Shown: positions 1 to 10,556, counted from the stretch's first letter. The stretch: DNA of 64,000 nucleotides from Adiantum capillus-veneris (GCA_014529385.2 CM043952.1:70813299-70877298); one strand, 5' to 3'. Made by a program: numbers and translations. Notes: a model not told the origin generated them from the letters alone.

Positions 1-2
1 CC

Positions 3-3000
3 TTTGATGCAGCTGAAACTAGGGCTGCTGAGAAATATAGGAAACTCAAGTGCTTAAGGGGGGAGGTTCCAATAGAAGGTCTTAGACCCAAAGGTAAGTC
101 ACAAGCATCAACATCTAAGGAGCTTCCTGAGGTAACCGTTGAAGTGATTGAGAAGTTAAATGAATCCTTAAGCAGCCTGTCAATTCACCTTGCACAAGCC
201 GTAGGTCCAAAGGGACAAGCAAAGAAGTCTGAAGAGCGAGACCCACGACCTAGGAGAGTCTTGCAATGTTGGAATTGCGGAGAGTCTGGACATGGGATGT
301 ATAATTGTCCTTGGCCCCGTGGAGAGCCAGGGAGACCTAACTTGAATTACCCAGTGATGAATGCAGGTGAAGGAACTGGTCAACAACCAAGGCTTCTACA
401 AAGACCAAATGGACCAAGACCACCTCCACAAGGGATAGAAGGAGTTCCACCTTTGTCAGATCCAAATGTGCATGTGGTAGAGGTGAAAAACTCAAATGAG
501 GTTGACATGGAAGCAAATGGCATTAAGCGTGGCCGAGGAAAAGGTAAAGAGAAAGAAGGAGTCACATCACAGAGTGACCATGGACAAGGCAAGAAGGCAA
601 AGGAGACCAAGGAAGCTAAGAGGACTCGACGTCATATCAATCTCCAAGACTTCCCTCTTGGACATGGTATGGCTCCATACAACCTGTTGGAAGACATGCG
701 AGGTAAGGGTCCTGATATCTCGTGGCTTCAGTTTCTTGCATTATGCCCACAAGTTAGGAGGGATTTAACAAAGGCAGTTAGCACTAGGAGAAAGGTAAAA
801 GAGAGTTTTCCTGTTGTAAAAATTGCACAAGCTGAAATGAATGAGGACATTACACCGGTGCTAGACCGTTACATCAAAGGAAGATTGGTTAGGAAAGGTC
901 TAGTGGATGGGGGTGCACAAATTTGCATCATGATAGAGGGACTCATGCAAAGACTAGGCATGCACATCCATGAGACACCTGAAATCAAAGTCAAGATGGC
1001 AAACAATAGCAAGGCTAGGTGTGTAGGCATTTGTAAAAATGTCTTTGTAGAGGCCTTTGGCATTAAGAAAGCAGTGGATTTTTATGTTATGTCGACCAAG
1101 GGAAGTGGTTACCCATTTATCCTAGGAAGACCATGGCTAATGAAAATGCGAGCTTTGCAGGATTGGGAGAGTGGAAAGCTAATTTGCAGGAATGACAATC
1201 ACAAGAAGGTTGTCTTTGACATGAAGGAGCAACGCCAAGAGGAGCTCCATGAAGAATCATCTCGAAGTGAGACGGAAGAAGATTGGACTGAAAACACTTC
1301 AGAAGAAGAAAGTAGCGGCAGCATTACTGAAGAGGAGTCTTCCATCGAAGTCATGGGGGTAAGGTTTAAGCCAAACAACCAGGAGACCTCTTCTCGAGGT
1401 TTGGAAGAGGTAGATTCCCAAGAGAACCAAAAGGTGGAAGATGAAGGAATGTTAGAAGGTATGTTGTCTACAACACTTACAAAGGATGAAAGAGAGGAGT
1501 TCAAATGTGTGCTAAGGAAATTTCCGAGGCTTTTTGCTAAAGACTACACCGATGTGCGTGGAGTAGATGTTGTTCAACACAAGATTGAGTTGAAGCCAGA
1601 GGCCATACCTAAGGCTCAGAAGCTACGAAGGCTAGGAGTCATCAAGGAACAGGCTTTACTCAAGGAGGTAAGAAAGCTTCTAGCAGCAGGTTTCATTTAT
1701 CCAGTGGAGAATTCAGAGTGGGTCTCTCCCGTTGTTGTCACTCCTAAGAAAAACGGAAAGTGGAGGGTGTGTGTGGATTACCGTCCACTCAATGAGGCAA
1801 CAAAAAGAGATCACTTTCCCCTCCCATTTCAAGATGAGATACTAAATGAGGTAGCTGGTCATAAGAAGTACACTGTGTGTGATGGCTACTCAGGTTACTT
1901 TCAAATAGGGATGGCACTGGAGGATCAATTGAAAACAACCTTTATCACTCCTTGGGGTTGTTATGCTTTTAGAGTCATGCCATTTGGTCTGACAAATGCT
2001 TCTGCAACTTTCCAACGCTTCATGAACATGGTGTTTCAAGCATTCTTTGGAAAGTCCATTAGGGTTTTTATTGATGATTTTTGCATTTATAGCTCAAAAT
2101 CATTGCATCTACAAAGGGTAGAAGAAGGTTTAAAGAAGCTCTATGACATGGGAGGTCAACTCAACCCCGACAAGTGTCACATAGCTGAGGATGAAGTGAT
2201 CTTGCTTGGTCACAAGGTTTCCTATAAAGGCATTGAGGTGGATCCTTCAAAGGCAAAGGCTCTTATTGAGCTCCCATCACCGAAGAGTCTTAACGAGGTC
2301 ATCTCTTTCATTCAAAAGGTGAAGTATATGTCACGCTTCATTCACTTAGCCTCGGAGTTGCTTCATCCTTTGCAAAAGTTGACACAACAAGTAGAATTTG
2401 CATGGTCTGATGAGCTTGAAGAGTATTTTTGTAACATTAAAGTCATTTTGTCAGAGCTACCAACACTCATGCCTCCTTGTTGGGAGTACACATTCTTTGT
2501 TAGCTCTAGTGTTGGAAGGGAAACAATTGGTGCTGTGTTGCTACAACAAGATCCCCACAGTACAAGGATGCGACCCATCTACTTTGCTAGTAGGGTCATG
2601 AATGCTTTGGAGAGAGACTACACAGAAGCAGAACTCATGATGCTTTCTCTCATGTTTGCGGTGAGAAAGTTTAGATCCTACTTACTACCAAAACGTTTTG
2701 TAATTCTCACTGCAGAAAATTTGTTCCCTTGGGTGTCATCTCAAATGAATCTTAGTACTAGGATCTCAAAGTGGATTATGGAGTTGCAAGAGTTCCAATA
2801 CTCTTTCAAGGTAGAAGATAGTGTGCGTGCACAATTGGCAGGGATTCTCACTTATAGGGTACATGAGAAGGAAATTAAGGTGCCTCAAGTAAAGACCCTA
2901 CCATTGCCACCACCAACAAGTATTCCCAATGCTTTTACCTTGTTCTTTGATGGAGCTTTTCGACGAGCCACAGGAAAAGCAGGGGGAGGGCTAGTGTTGC

Positions 3001-4811
3001 TCAACCCAAGTGGAGAGGTGGTCATGAAAGAGAAGGTCAATCTACCAGGTTCAACTAGCAACAATGAAGCAGAATACGACACACTACTTCATGGTTTGAA
3101 GATGTGCATTGGCCAAGGGATAAAACGTCTCATGGTAAAGGGAGATGCACTTCTCATTGTTAAACAGATTTTAGGCATTTGGGCATGCAAGAATGAAAGC
3201 TTAAGGACAAAAGTTCATGCCATTCGTAAGATGTTTAATCAGTTTGAAGAAGTGCAACTATATCATATTCCGAGGAAACAAAATGAAGATGCCGATTTAC
3301 TTGCACAACAAGCAGTTACATGTGTTGAGAGAGAAGTGCAGGTCATCATGGTGGCAACAGCTGTCAAGCAACCGAGACACCAGGGATTGGAGTCATTGGC
3401 TCCCATTATTGGCTACATTTTGGAGGGTGAGTTTCCACAAGACTTCACGAAGGCTCAGAAGAGGAGACTTATGAAGAAGGTAAGTTTCTATCTCTTCCTA
3501 GAAGGCTCCCTCTATCAAAGAGGGAAAGATCAAGTGTGCAGAAGAGTACCAACTATCAAGGAAATTCCAGCCATTCTAAAAGGTTTGCATGAAGAGGCAT
3601 GTGGTGGTCATTTTTCCCAAGAATCAACTGTGAAGAAGATTTTGCTTGCGGGGTATGTTTGGCCAAGCTTGCATGTGGATGTTCAACATCGGTGTAAAAG
3701 CTGTCACAATTGTCAGATAAATGGAAATAGAAGGTTGGTGCATGCCCCGAGGCAAATAGTGCTTGCAAATGGACCCTTTGAAAAGTGGGGCATTGATGCT
3801 ATGGGTCCTCTTCCTAGGACAAAAAATGGTAAACTCTACATTCTAGTGGCTGTAGACTATATGACTAGGTGGGTGGAAGCTCAAAGTGTGGCAAGAGTGA
3901 ATGAGAGGACAGTTAGCAAGTTTGTGTACACTCACATTTGTTGCAGATTTGGTACACCTTTGGAGATTGTTTCTGATAATGGTCCAGGGTTTAGGAAGGG
4001 CTTGCTCACAGAAGTTTGTGAAGAGCTTCACATTCTACATCGTCATAGCACACCATACTACCCACAGTCAAATGGTTTGGTGGAGAAGGCTAATGGTGTC
4101 ATTGCAGGAATCATTAGAAAGATGGTGAAAAACAAGACAATGTTGTGGGATGACTTCTTGGATGGTGCCTTGTGGGCGTATCGAACCACATATAGGGAAG
4201 CCACGGAGTTCACACCATTTCACTTGGTCTATGGTCAAGAGGCTTTGCAGCCTATCGAGCTCAACATTCCAACAATGCGACTTCATGGCAAAGGAGCACA
4301 AGATGATCAAGAGGTATGGATGGATCGACTTCTTACGTTAGTGGAGCTTGAGTGGAAAAGAGAAGCAGTATACGAGTGCTACAAGAGGAAAGCCACACAA
4401 GCGAAAGAAACGCACGACAAGAAACTGAAGGACAAAGGCATCAATGAAGGAGATCTTGTGCTAAGGTATGACAATCGACTTGACAATCGTTTTGATGCCA
4501 AATTTGAAACTAGATGGCAAGGGCCATACATAGTCAAGAAGGCTTTCAATTCTAGTTACTATCAGCTTATGGACTTGAATGGTAAAGAGCACTCCAGGAA
4601 GGTAAACGGGTATCGCTTGAAGCCCTATTTGAGTCGCCTTCTACCAAAGGATCTACCAAAGATCTGTCCAAAGGCCGCTGTCTCATGTAAATATTGTTAC
4701 ATGAAGCATGAGTGTAACTCCAGCCAAAATTCTAAGGGGCCAAACAATGAAAATCTCGTCAAGGACTCTGAAGCACTCTCTTTGGAAAAGATGCTCTATG
4801 ATGGTACATGA
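3..4811 (+). CDS. gag-pol polyprotein of element A (5' partial)
   Basis: The reading frame is open from the first bases to the TGA at 4809-4811; the first ATG in the window is at 144. From that Met the order is: CCHC zinc knuckle (about residues 42-55), retropepsin with VDGGAQICIM (about 254; DGG replaces the usual DTG/DSG), Ty3-type reverse transcriptase with DGYSGYFQI and FIDDF (about 641), a first RNase H, a second archaeal-type RNase H (about 930-1055, acidic residues D-E-D-D all present), integrase HHCC zinc domain (about 1147-1190) and DDE core (D about 1217, SDNG about 1277, E about 1313), then a C-terminal domain without chromodomain. The first RNase H has lost its catalytic aspartates (SSSV and LTAE where DAS and TD are usual), as known for dual-RNase-H Tat elements. 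It makes cDNA and inserts it in the nucleus. One oddity is NASATFQ where the motif is normally NAPATFQ. Confidence 0.93.
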   Translation, partial: FDAAETRAAEKYRKLKCLRGEVPIEGLRPKGKSQASTSKELPEVTVEVIEKLNESLSSLSIHLAQAVGPKGQAKKSEERDPRPRRVLQCWNCGESGHGMYNCPWPRGEPGRPNLNYPVMNAGEGTGQQPRLLQRPNGPRPPPQGIEGVPPLSDPNVHVVEVKNSNEVDMEANGIKRGRGKGKEKEGVTSQSDHGQGKKAKETKEAKRTRRHINLQDFPLGHGMAPYNLLEDMRGKGPDISWLQFLALCPQVRRDLTKAVSTRRKVKESFPVVKIAQAEMNEDITPVLDRYIKGRLVRKGLVDGGAQICIMIEGLMQRLGMHIHETPEIKVKMANNSKARCVGICKNVFVEAFGIKKAVDFYVMSTKGSGYPFILGRPWLMKMRALQDWESGKLICRNDNHKKVVFDMKEQRQEELHEESSRSETEEDWTENTSEEESSGSITEEESSIEVMGVRFKPNNQETSSRGLEEVDSQENQKVEDEGMLEGMLSTTLTKDEREEFKCVLRKFPRLFAKDYTDVRGVDVVQHKIELKPEAIPKAQKLRRLGVIKEQALLKEVRKLLAAGFIYPVENSEWVSPVVVTPKKNGKWRVCVDYRPLNEATKRDHFPLPFQDEILNEVAGHKKYTVCDGYSGYFQIGMALEDQLKTTFITPWGCYAFRVMPFGLTNASATFQRFMNMVFQAFFGKSIRVFIDDFCIYSSKSLHLQRVEEGLKKLYDMGGQLNPDKCHIAEDEVILLGHKVSYKGIEVDPSKAKALIELPSPKSLNEVISFIQKVKYMSRFIHLASELLHPLQKLTQQVEFAWSDELEEYFCNIKVILSELPTLMPPCWEYTFFVSSSVGRETIGAVLLQQDPHSTRMRPIYFASRVMNALERDYTEAELMMLSLMFAVRKFRSYLLPKRFVILTAENLFPWVSSQMNLSTRISKWIMELQEFQYSFKVEDSVRAQLAGILTYRVHEKEIKVPQVKTLPLPPPTSIPNAFTLFFDGAFRRATGKAGGGLVLLNPSGEVVMKEKVNLPGSTSNNEAEYDTLLHGLKMCIGQGIKRLMVKGDALLIVKQILGIWACKNESLRTKVHAIRKMFNQFEEVQLYHIPRKQNEDADLLAQQAVTCVEREVQVIMVATAVKQPRHQGLESLAPIIGYILEGEFPQDFTKAQKRRLMKKVSFYLFLEGSLYQRGKDQVCRRVPTIKEIPAILKGLHEEACGGHFSQESTVKKILLAGYVWPSLHVDVQHRCKSCHNCQINGNRRLVHAPRQIVLANGPFEKWGIDAMGPLPRTKNGKLYILVAVDYMTRWVEAQSVARVNERTVSKFVYTHICCRFGTPLEIVSDNGPGFRKGLLTEVCEELHILHRHSTPYYPQSNGLVEKANGVIAGIIRKMVKNKTMLWDDFLDGALWAYRTTYREATEFTPFHLVYGQEALQPIELNIPTMRLHGKGAQDDQEVWMDRLLTLVELEWKREAVYECYKRKATQAKETHDKKLKDKGINEGDLVLRYDNRLDNRFDAKFETRWQGPYIVKKAFNSSYYQLMDLNGKEHSRKVNGYRLKPYLSRLLPKDLPKICPKAAVSCKYCYMKHECNSSQNSKGPNNENLVKDSEALSLEKMLYDGT

Positions 4812-4823
4812 ATATACCATCAT
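4798..4823 (+). other. Hairpin spanning the pol stop codon of A
   Basis: ATGATGGTACAT, then GA, then ATATACCATCAT: 12-nt arms with one C-A mismatch and a 2-nt loop. The TGA stop codon of pol is in the loop region. It ends 3 nt before the polypurine tract. The same structure occurs in B2, C, D and E with different arm sequences. Confidence 0.75.
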
Positions 4824-4839
4824 CCCGGGGGAGGGCTAA
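4824..4839 (+). other. Polypurine tract of A
   Basis: CCCGGGGGAGGGCTAA lies directly before the LTR's TGATAGCC. The GGGGAGGG core plus a short CTAA-type spacer is shared with B2 and D. This is where plus-strand cDNA synthesis would be primed. Confidence 0.85.
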
Positions 4840-5376
4840 TGATAGCCGTTTTTCGGCTCTCTGTAATTGCCATAGTGAGTTACCTCACCCTACCAAAATC
4901 ACCCAAACACTGTGGCTATCCCTACCATTTCACTATATATAGGCGTGTGTGAGTTAGGGAACTTTCCCCATATTTTCTTAAAAACCCTCAGCTAGCTAGT
5001 CACTGGGCTAGGTGAGCCAAAATAAAAAAAAATAAAAAAAAAATAAATAAAAGTATATTATGGCCTCTTTGTGTGTAAATATTTCATTGTATATATGGCC
5101 TAAATATAGGGATTTTTTATAATTATTTTGGTATTTTATTTAAATATTTCTACTTAGGTGTGTGTTTTATTAAACCTATGTACACCTTCTTTCATCCTCT
5201 TACACCATAATTATATTTTTTGCCAATATGTACATACTCTAACCTCATATTTTTCTTTTATACAAATCACTCCCACATTTTCACCCTCACCCTCGTGAAA
5301 ACAAAAAATTGATTTCTACTCATTGGTTACTTTTATTATATTATTTACTTGCATACCTTTTCCTCTTTCACCCAAA

Positions 5377-5444
5377 ATAATTCAAGGAGGGACCATATCA
5401 TATGATTCCAATAATTCAAGGAGGGACCATATCATATGATTCCA
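5377..5444. repeat. 34-bp tandem duplication in A's LTR
   Basis: Two exact adjacent copies (5377-5410 and 5411-5444), each containing GGAGGGACCATATCATATG. B2's LTRs carry a single copy, so this is a duplication specific to A or its sublineage. Confidence 0.9.
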
Positions 5445-6489
5445 ATATCTTTCCATATCCATAACTCCTCCATATTTTTATTATTATTTTTACTCATTAT
5501 TCTAACACCATGTGCTCATTGAGCTAAAGTCCATGAATAGTCCATACACTAGTCCCACCATGTATATATTTCTTATCTCACCAATAATCCTCCTCCATGC
5601 ATGGGTCAAGGGTGACTTGAATGCTTTGTATTATAATATGACAAAGGAGGGGCTCACTCTTGGATGCATTGTACAAATTCAACAAAGGAGGGGGCCACTA
5701 AAAGACTTTTGCAGGCATAAAAAACAGGCTTTTTGGTGAGAATTTTGGCACCTATCTCCACTCCGAATTTGGAGCGGTGGTCAAAAGAGAAAATGTATCC
5801 CACACTCTGAATAATCACCTCAAATTTTTTCATGATTTTTGGAGCTACCAGAGGTGAGCTATGATTTTTTGAGTGGACCCCAGTCTGCCCACTTTTCTCA
5901 CAAGTAGCCCTTAGTCTTCTCTCACCCTTCCACACACCTACTCACTCTTACACATCCCTCCCTCTCCTTCCCTCACTCAAACCTGCAATTTCCATGGCTT
6001 CTCCCACCCTCTTCACCATTACCCTTCTCTCTCATCCCTATAGTTCTTTTATGAACCTCTACATACATACACCCTCTCCATGTCTCTCTCTATTGCTTCT
6101 ATGTTACAATTTCATTTACCTCTCCTAAAATATCTAGAATTCAGCATCTTAACCATGATAACTTTTGCAAATTGAGGATTTTTCATCAACAAATCCTCTT
6201 TTCATCGTGGTGGTCAACCATGGCGGCGGCGTAAAGAAGCGAAGAAGAAGAAGAAGACCAGCGATCATTTTTTCCACAATCTACACAAGGGTGAGTTCAA
6301 GCTTCTTCAAAGCTTCACCATCTCAATGATTCTCTTTTAATTCACCCCTCTTCCTTCATCAAATCAACTCACTCTACCCATTGTAAATGTAACATTAACT
6401 TTCTAGTGATTACTAACGACTAACATACTAACACAAAATAGCATTGACCTAACCATAAAAGACACCTCACCTCAAGACATATATAGTAA

Positions 6490-6554
<65 letters not shown>
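6490..6554 (+). repeat. (CT)n microsatellite in A's LTR
   Basis: A run of CT dinucleotides on the element's sense strand, interrupted once. Tracts of the same polarity occur in the LTRs of B1, B2, D, E and H. Confidence 0.9.
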
Positions 6555-6557
<3 letters not shown>

Positions 6558-6734
6558 TCCTTAAAACTTACTTTCACCTTATCTACCATCAATAATGCTC
6601 TCTTTTGAGCCCACACCCATGACTCAAGCAGACAAAGAAGGCCCGCAATGTTTTGATATTCAAAAAAATCATAATCCTGATTTGTTAGCTTGTAAATTAG
6701 GATTTCCAATAATCTTAATATGGGGTCTCCAACC

Positions 6735-6744
6735 TATAAATAGG
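6735..6744 (+). promoter_or_regulatory. TATA box of A's LTR promoter
   Basis: TATAAATAGG in a C-rich context is a textbook plant TATA element. It lies about 1.9 kb into the LTR, within the part that B1/B2 do not share. A second TATA-like string (CTATATATAGG, near 4932) lies only about 90 bp into the LTR and is less likely to be the promoter. Confidence 0.6.
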
Positions 6745-7413
6745 CCCCTCTCCTTCTTGTAAAACAACCTCCAACATCTCACATAGCACCCCAACACTCT
6801 ATGCGTGAGGAGAGACTTAGGTGTAGCAACCACTTGTGAGCTTCACTCTTGGTGTGAGAGAAGCCTTCAAGCTACACATTGCAAGTGAGAGAGTGTGAGT
6901 TCCACAAATCTCAAAACCACTATTGTACATGCTCCTTCATCATCAATAAATTGAGGTTTGGTGCATCAAAGGCGTGATTCGACGTTTAAATCTTCGTCCT
7001 TCCATTTGTGCAATACGGTTTGGTGAATTCAAGGTGACTTGTGTATTTTGAGTTTTATCGGTTGATTTTGATTTTAGAAAGTGTTTTAGTGTGTTTTTCA
7101 TTGCCAGTTTTGTGTCCATTGTAAGAGGGTATTGTGGTGAGAGGTCTCCCACACCCTAAGACAGTGTGTGTGTGTTTTGGCAATGATTAGCAATCACTAA
7201 GCATTGAGTGATTTTTGTACAAGTTCTACGATAGCATCATAACGAACCATCTTCATTTGCAAGTCACAAATAAGGTATTACCCAAGATCCTTTTCTCTCT
7301 CTCTTCCCTTTGCTCTAGCTCTCTCTGGTCCAGTTTGTATGTGTCTTGGTGTGAGGTTGTTTGTGTGTTTTGTGTGGTGCATCTTCTTGGTTGTGCCAAA
7401 ATCTCTCTTGCGT

Positions 7414-7446
7414 CCTAGTTCGCATACCATAACTAGGTGGTGCCCC
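7414..7446 (+). other. U5 hairpin followed by primer-binding-site-like motif (A)
   Basis: CCTAGTT (7414-7420) pairs with AACTAGG (7431-7437), followed at once by TGGTGCCCC (7438-7446), the core of this family's primer-binding site. The hairpin and motif recur in B1, B2 and, with changed but still pairing arms, in D. Confidence 0.65.
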
Positions 7447-7584
7447 TATCTTGTTTGGGTTTGGCTGTGGGTTTGTTGTTGTGTTGTGCTTGTGGTTGCC
7501 CCAGCCCCAATTGAGCAGCACGGGAGCCTTGAGGGGTGTTTAGAGGTCGCCTCTCTTGTTGCCCGCCCCGGACTGCCTCAGTAG

Positions 7585-10507
7585 CTCTGACAAAATGACT
7601 TTAATGTTACAAAAATACTCTTCAAGCTCATCAAACCATGCAAATTCTACTTGTTGTGTCAACTTTTGCAAAGGATGAAGCAACTCCGAAGCTAAGTGAA
7701 TAAAGCGTGACATATACTTCACTTTTTGAATGAATGATATGACCTCTTTGAGATTCTTGGGTGAGGGGAGCTCAATAAGAGCCTTTGCCTTTGAAGGATC
7801 CACCTCAATGCCTTTATAGGAAACCTTGTGACCAAGCAAGATCACTTCATCCTCAGCTATGTGACACTTGTCGGGGTTGAGTTGACCTCCCATGTCATAG
7901 AGCTTCTTTAAACCTTCTTCTACCCTTTGTAGATGCAATGATTTTGAGCTATAAATGCAAAAATCATCAATAAAAATCCTAATGGACTTTCCAAAGAATG
8001 CTTGAAACACCATGTTCATGAAGCGTTGGAAAGTTGCAGGAGCATTTGTCAGGCCAAATGGCATGACTCTAAAAGCATAACAACCCCAAGGAGTGATAAA
8101 GGTTGTTTTCAATTGATTCTCCAGTGCAATCCCTATTTGAAAGTAACCTGAGTAACCATCGCACACAGTGTACTTCTCATGACCAGCTACCTCATTTAGT
8201 ATCTCATCCTGGAATGGGAGGGGAAAGTGATCTCTCTTTGTTGCCTCATTGAGGGGACGGTAATCCACACACACCCTCCACTTGCCGTTCTTCTTAGGAG
8301 TGACAACAACAGGAGAGACCCACTCTGAATTCTCCACTGGATAAATGAACCCTGCTGCTAGAAGCTTTCTTACCTCCTTGAGTAAAGCCTGCTCCTTGAT
8401 GACTCCTAGCCTTCGTAGCTTCGGAGCCTTAGGTGTGGCCTCTGGCTTCAACTCAATTTTGTGTTGAACAGCATCTACTCCACGCACATCGATGTAGTTT
8501 TTAGCAAAAAGCCTAGGAAACTTCCTTATCACACATTTGAACTCCTCTCTTTCATCCTTTGTAAGTGTTGTTGATAACATACCTTCTAACATTCCTTCAT
8601 CTTCCACCTTTTGGTTCTCTTGGGAACCTACCTCTTCCAAATCTTGACAAGAGGTCTCTTGGTTGCTTGGCTTAAACCTTACCCCCATGACTTCAATGGA
8701 AGACTCCTCTTCAGTAATGCTGCTGCTACTTTCTTCTTCTGAAGTGCTATCGGTCCACCCTTCTTCCGTCTCACTTTGAGATGATTCTTCATGGAGCTCC
8801 TCTTGGCGTTGCTCCTTCATGTCAAAGACAACCTTCTTATGATTGTCATTCCTGCAAATTAATTTCCCACTCTCCCAATCCTGCAAAGCTCTCATTTTCA
8901 TTGGCCATGGTCTTCCTAGGATAAATGGATATCCACTTCCCTTGGTCGACATAACATAAAAATCCACTGCCTTCTTAATGCCAAAGGCCTCCACAAAAAC
9001 ATTTTTACCAATGCCTACGCACCTAGCCTTGCTATTGTTTGCCATTTTCACCTTGATTTCAGGTGTCTCATGGATGTGCATGCCTAGTCTTTGCATGAGC
9101 CCTTCTGTCATGATGCAAAATTGTGCACCCCCATCCACTAGACCTTTCCTAACCAATCTTCCTTTGATGTACCAGTCTAGCACCGGTGTAATGTCCTCAT
9201 TCATTTCAGCATGTGCAATTTTTACAACAGGAAAACTCTCTTTTACCTTTCTCCTAGTGCTAACTGCCTTTGTTAAATCCCTCCTAACTTGTGGGCATAA
9301 TGCAAGAAACTGAGGCCATGAGATATCAGGACCCTTACCTCGCATGTCTTCCAACAGGTTGTATGGAGCCATACCATGTCCAAGACGGAAGTCTTGGAGA
9401 TTGATACGACGTCGAGTCCTCTTAGCTTCCTTGGTCTCCTTTGCCTTCTTGCCTTGTCCATGGTCACTCTGTGATGGACACCCTCTTTCTCTTTACCTTT
9501 TCCTCGGCCACGCTTAATGCCATTGGCTTCCATGTCAAACTCATTTGAATTTGTCACCTCTACCACATGCACATTTGGATCTGGCAAAGGTGGAACTCCT
9601 TCTACCCCTTGTGGAGGTGGTCTTGGTCCATTTGGCCTTTGTAGAAGCCTTGGTTGTTGACCAGTTCCTTCACCTGCATTCATCACTGGGTAATTCAAGT
9701 TAGGTCTCCCTGGCTCCCCACGGGGCCAAGGACAATTATACATCCCATGTCCAGACTCTCCGCAATTCCAACATTGCAAGACTCTCCTAGGTCGTGGATC
9801 TCGCTCTTCAGACTTCTTTGCTTGTCCCTTTGGACCTACAGCTTGTGCAAGGTGAATTGACAGGCTGCTTAAAGATTCGTTTAACTTCTCAATTACTTCC
9901 GCCGTTACCTCAGGAAGCTCCCTCGATGTTGATGCTTGTGACTTACCTTTGGGTCTAAGACCTTCTATTGGAACCTCTCCCCTTAAGCACTTGAGTTTCC
10001 TATACTTCTCAGCAGCCCTAGTTTCAGCTGCATCAAAAGTAGCAGGTGCACCCGCCTCAACTTTTACCTTAAGGTCAGGAAAGAGTCCGGCTATGAACCT
10101 CTCCTTCTTTAAAAATTCTGCACCATCACCAGGGTTAGCAACATTTCGTATCCATAGAGCCCAAAGACGTAGAAACTCTTGCTTGTACAAGTAGTAGTCA
10201 TCTAAGTCTTTTTGCTTATGAGAAACAATGTCTTGCCATAGTTTTTGAGTGTTTTGGGGATCAAAGAAGTATCTCTTAAAACGATTCAAAACTCTGTGTA
10301 ATTCCCCTTAACTTCCTCAGGCAAAGAGTCAAACCAAGTACTAGCATCTTTCCTAAGGACCACCTCAAACATTTCTACACGTTCTTGATCGGTTACTATC
10401 CTCTTGATACGGCAAGACATCTTGAAATTTGCTAAAAATAATTCTGCATCCTCTCCAGGCTCTCCAAAGAAAAGAGGATATCCAGACATTTGGCGTTGGC
10501 TCTCCAT
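7585..10507 (-). pseudogene. gag-pol of B1 (frameshifted, truncated by A)
   Basis: Start Met at 10507 (MESQRQMSGYPLFF). A 1-nt deletion near 10290, by comparison with B2, throws gag out of frame, and a second 1-nt deletion near 9475 follows the zinc knuckle. From 9372 to the A junction the frame is open for about 600 residues and shows retropepsin (VDGGAQFCIM), RT (VCVDYRPLN, DGYSGYFQI, FIDDF) and the start of the RT-RNase H connection. The last codons before 7585 already read into A's LTR. Second RNase H and integrase are missing from this side of the junction. Confidence 0.85.
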
Positions 10508-10556
10508 TATTATGAAAGATTACAACACGAGTTACAATAAGGGATACAATAGAGAT

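Larger units (their letters stand above)
1..7580 (+). mobile_element. Element A: Tat-like Ty3/gypsy LTR retrotransposon, 3' part
   Basis: The window opens inside gag, so the 5' LTR and leader lie off the left edge. What remains is gag C-terminus, protease, reverse transcriptase, two RNase H domains, integrase, a polypurine tract and a complete 3' LTR. The LTR ends at 7580 and the next base continues element B1's pol in the opposite orientation: B1's coding sequence stops in the RT-RNase H linker exactly there. A is therefore an insertion into B1, and GTAG at 7581-7584 would be one copy of a 4-bp target duplication whose partner is off-window. A has the only completely open pol of its family here, so it is the best candidate for a recently active copy. 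Confidence 0.9.
4840..7580 (+). repeat. 3' LTR of element A (about 2.74 kb)
   Basis: The LTR starts TGATAGCC after the polypurine tract and ends CGGACTGCCTCA. Its first part (to about 5885) and its last 180 bp match the LTRs of B1/B2, but the middle (about 5886-7400) does not. That middle holds a different TATA box and promoter region. The start carries a small hairpin AGCCG-TTTTT-CGGCT (4844-4858). No gene is seen inside it. Confidence 0.88.

Noticed and set aside
1199-1504. Antisense open frames of 60-130 codons opposite pol (also near 5654, 8978, 20373, 52369, 56156)
   Set aside because: Shadows of the coding strand: they mirror conserved pol codons, recur only because pol is conserved, and show no independent pattern.
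4926-4940. CTATATATAGG near the start of A's LTR as the main promoter
   Set aside because: Only about 90 bp into a 2.7-kb LTR, mutated in B1/B2 (CTGTACATAGG), and a better-placed TATAAATAGG exists at 6735.
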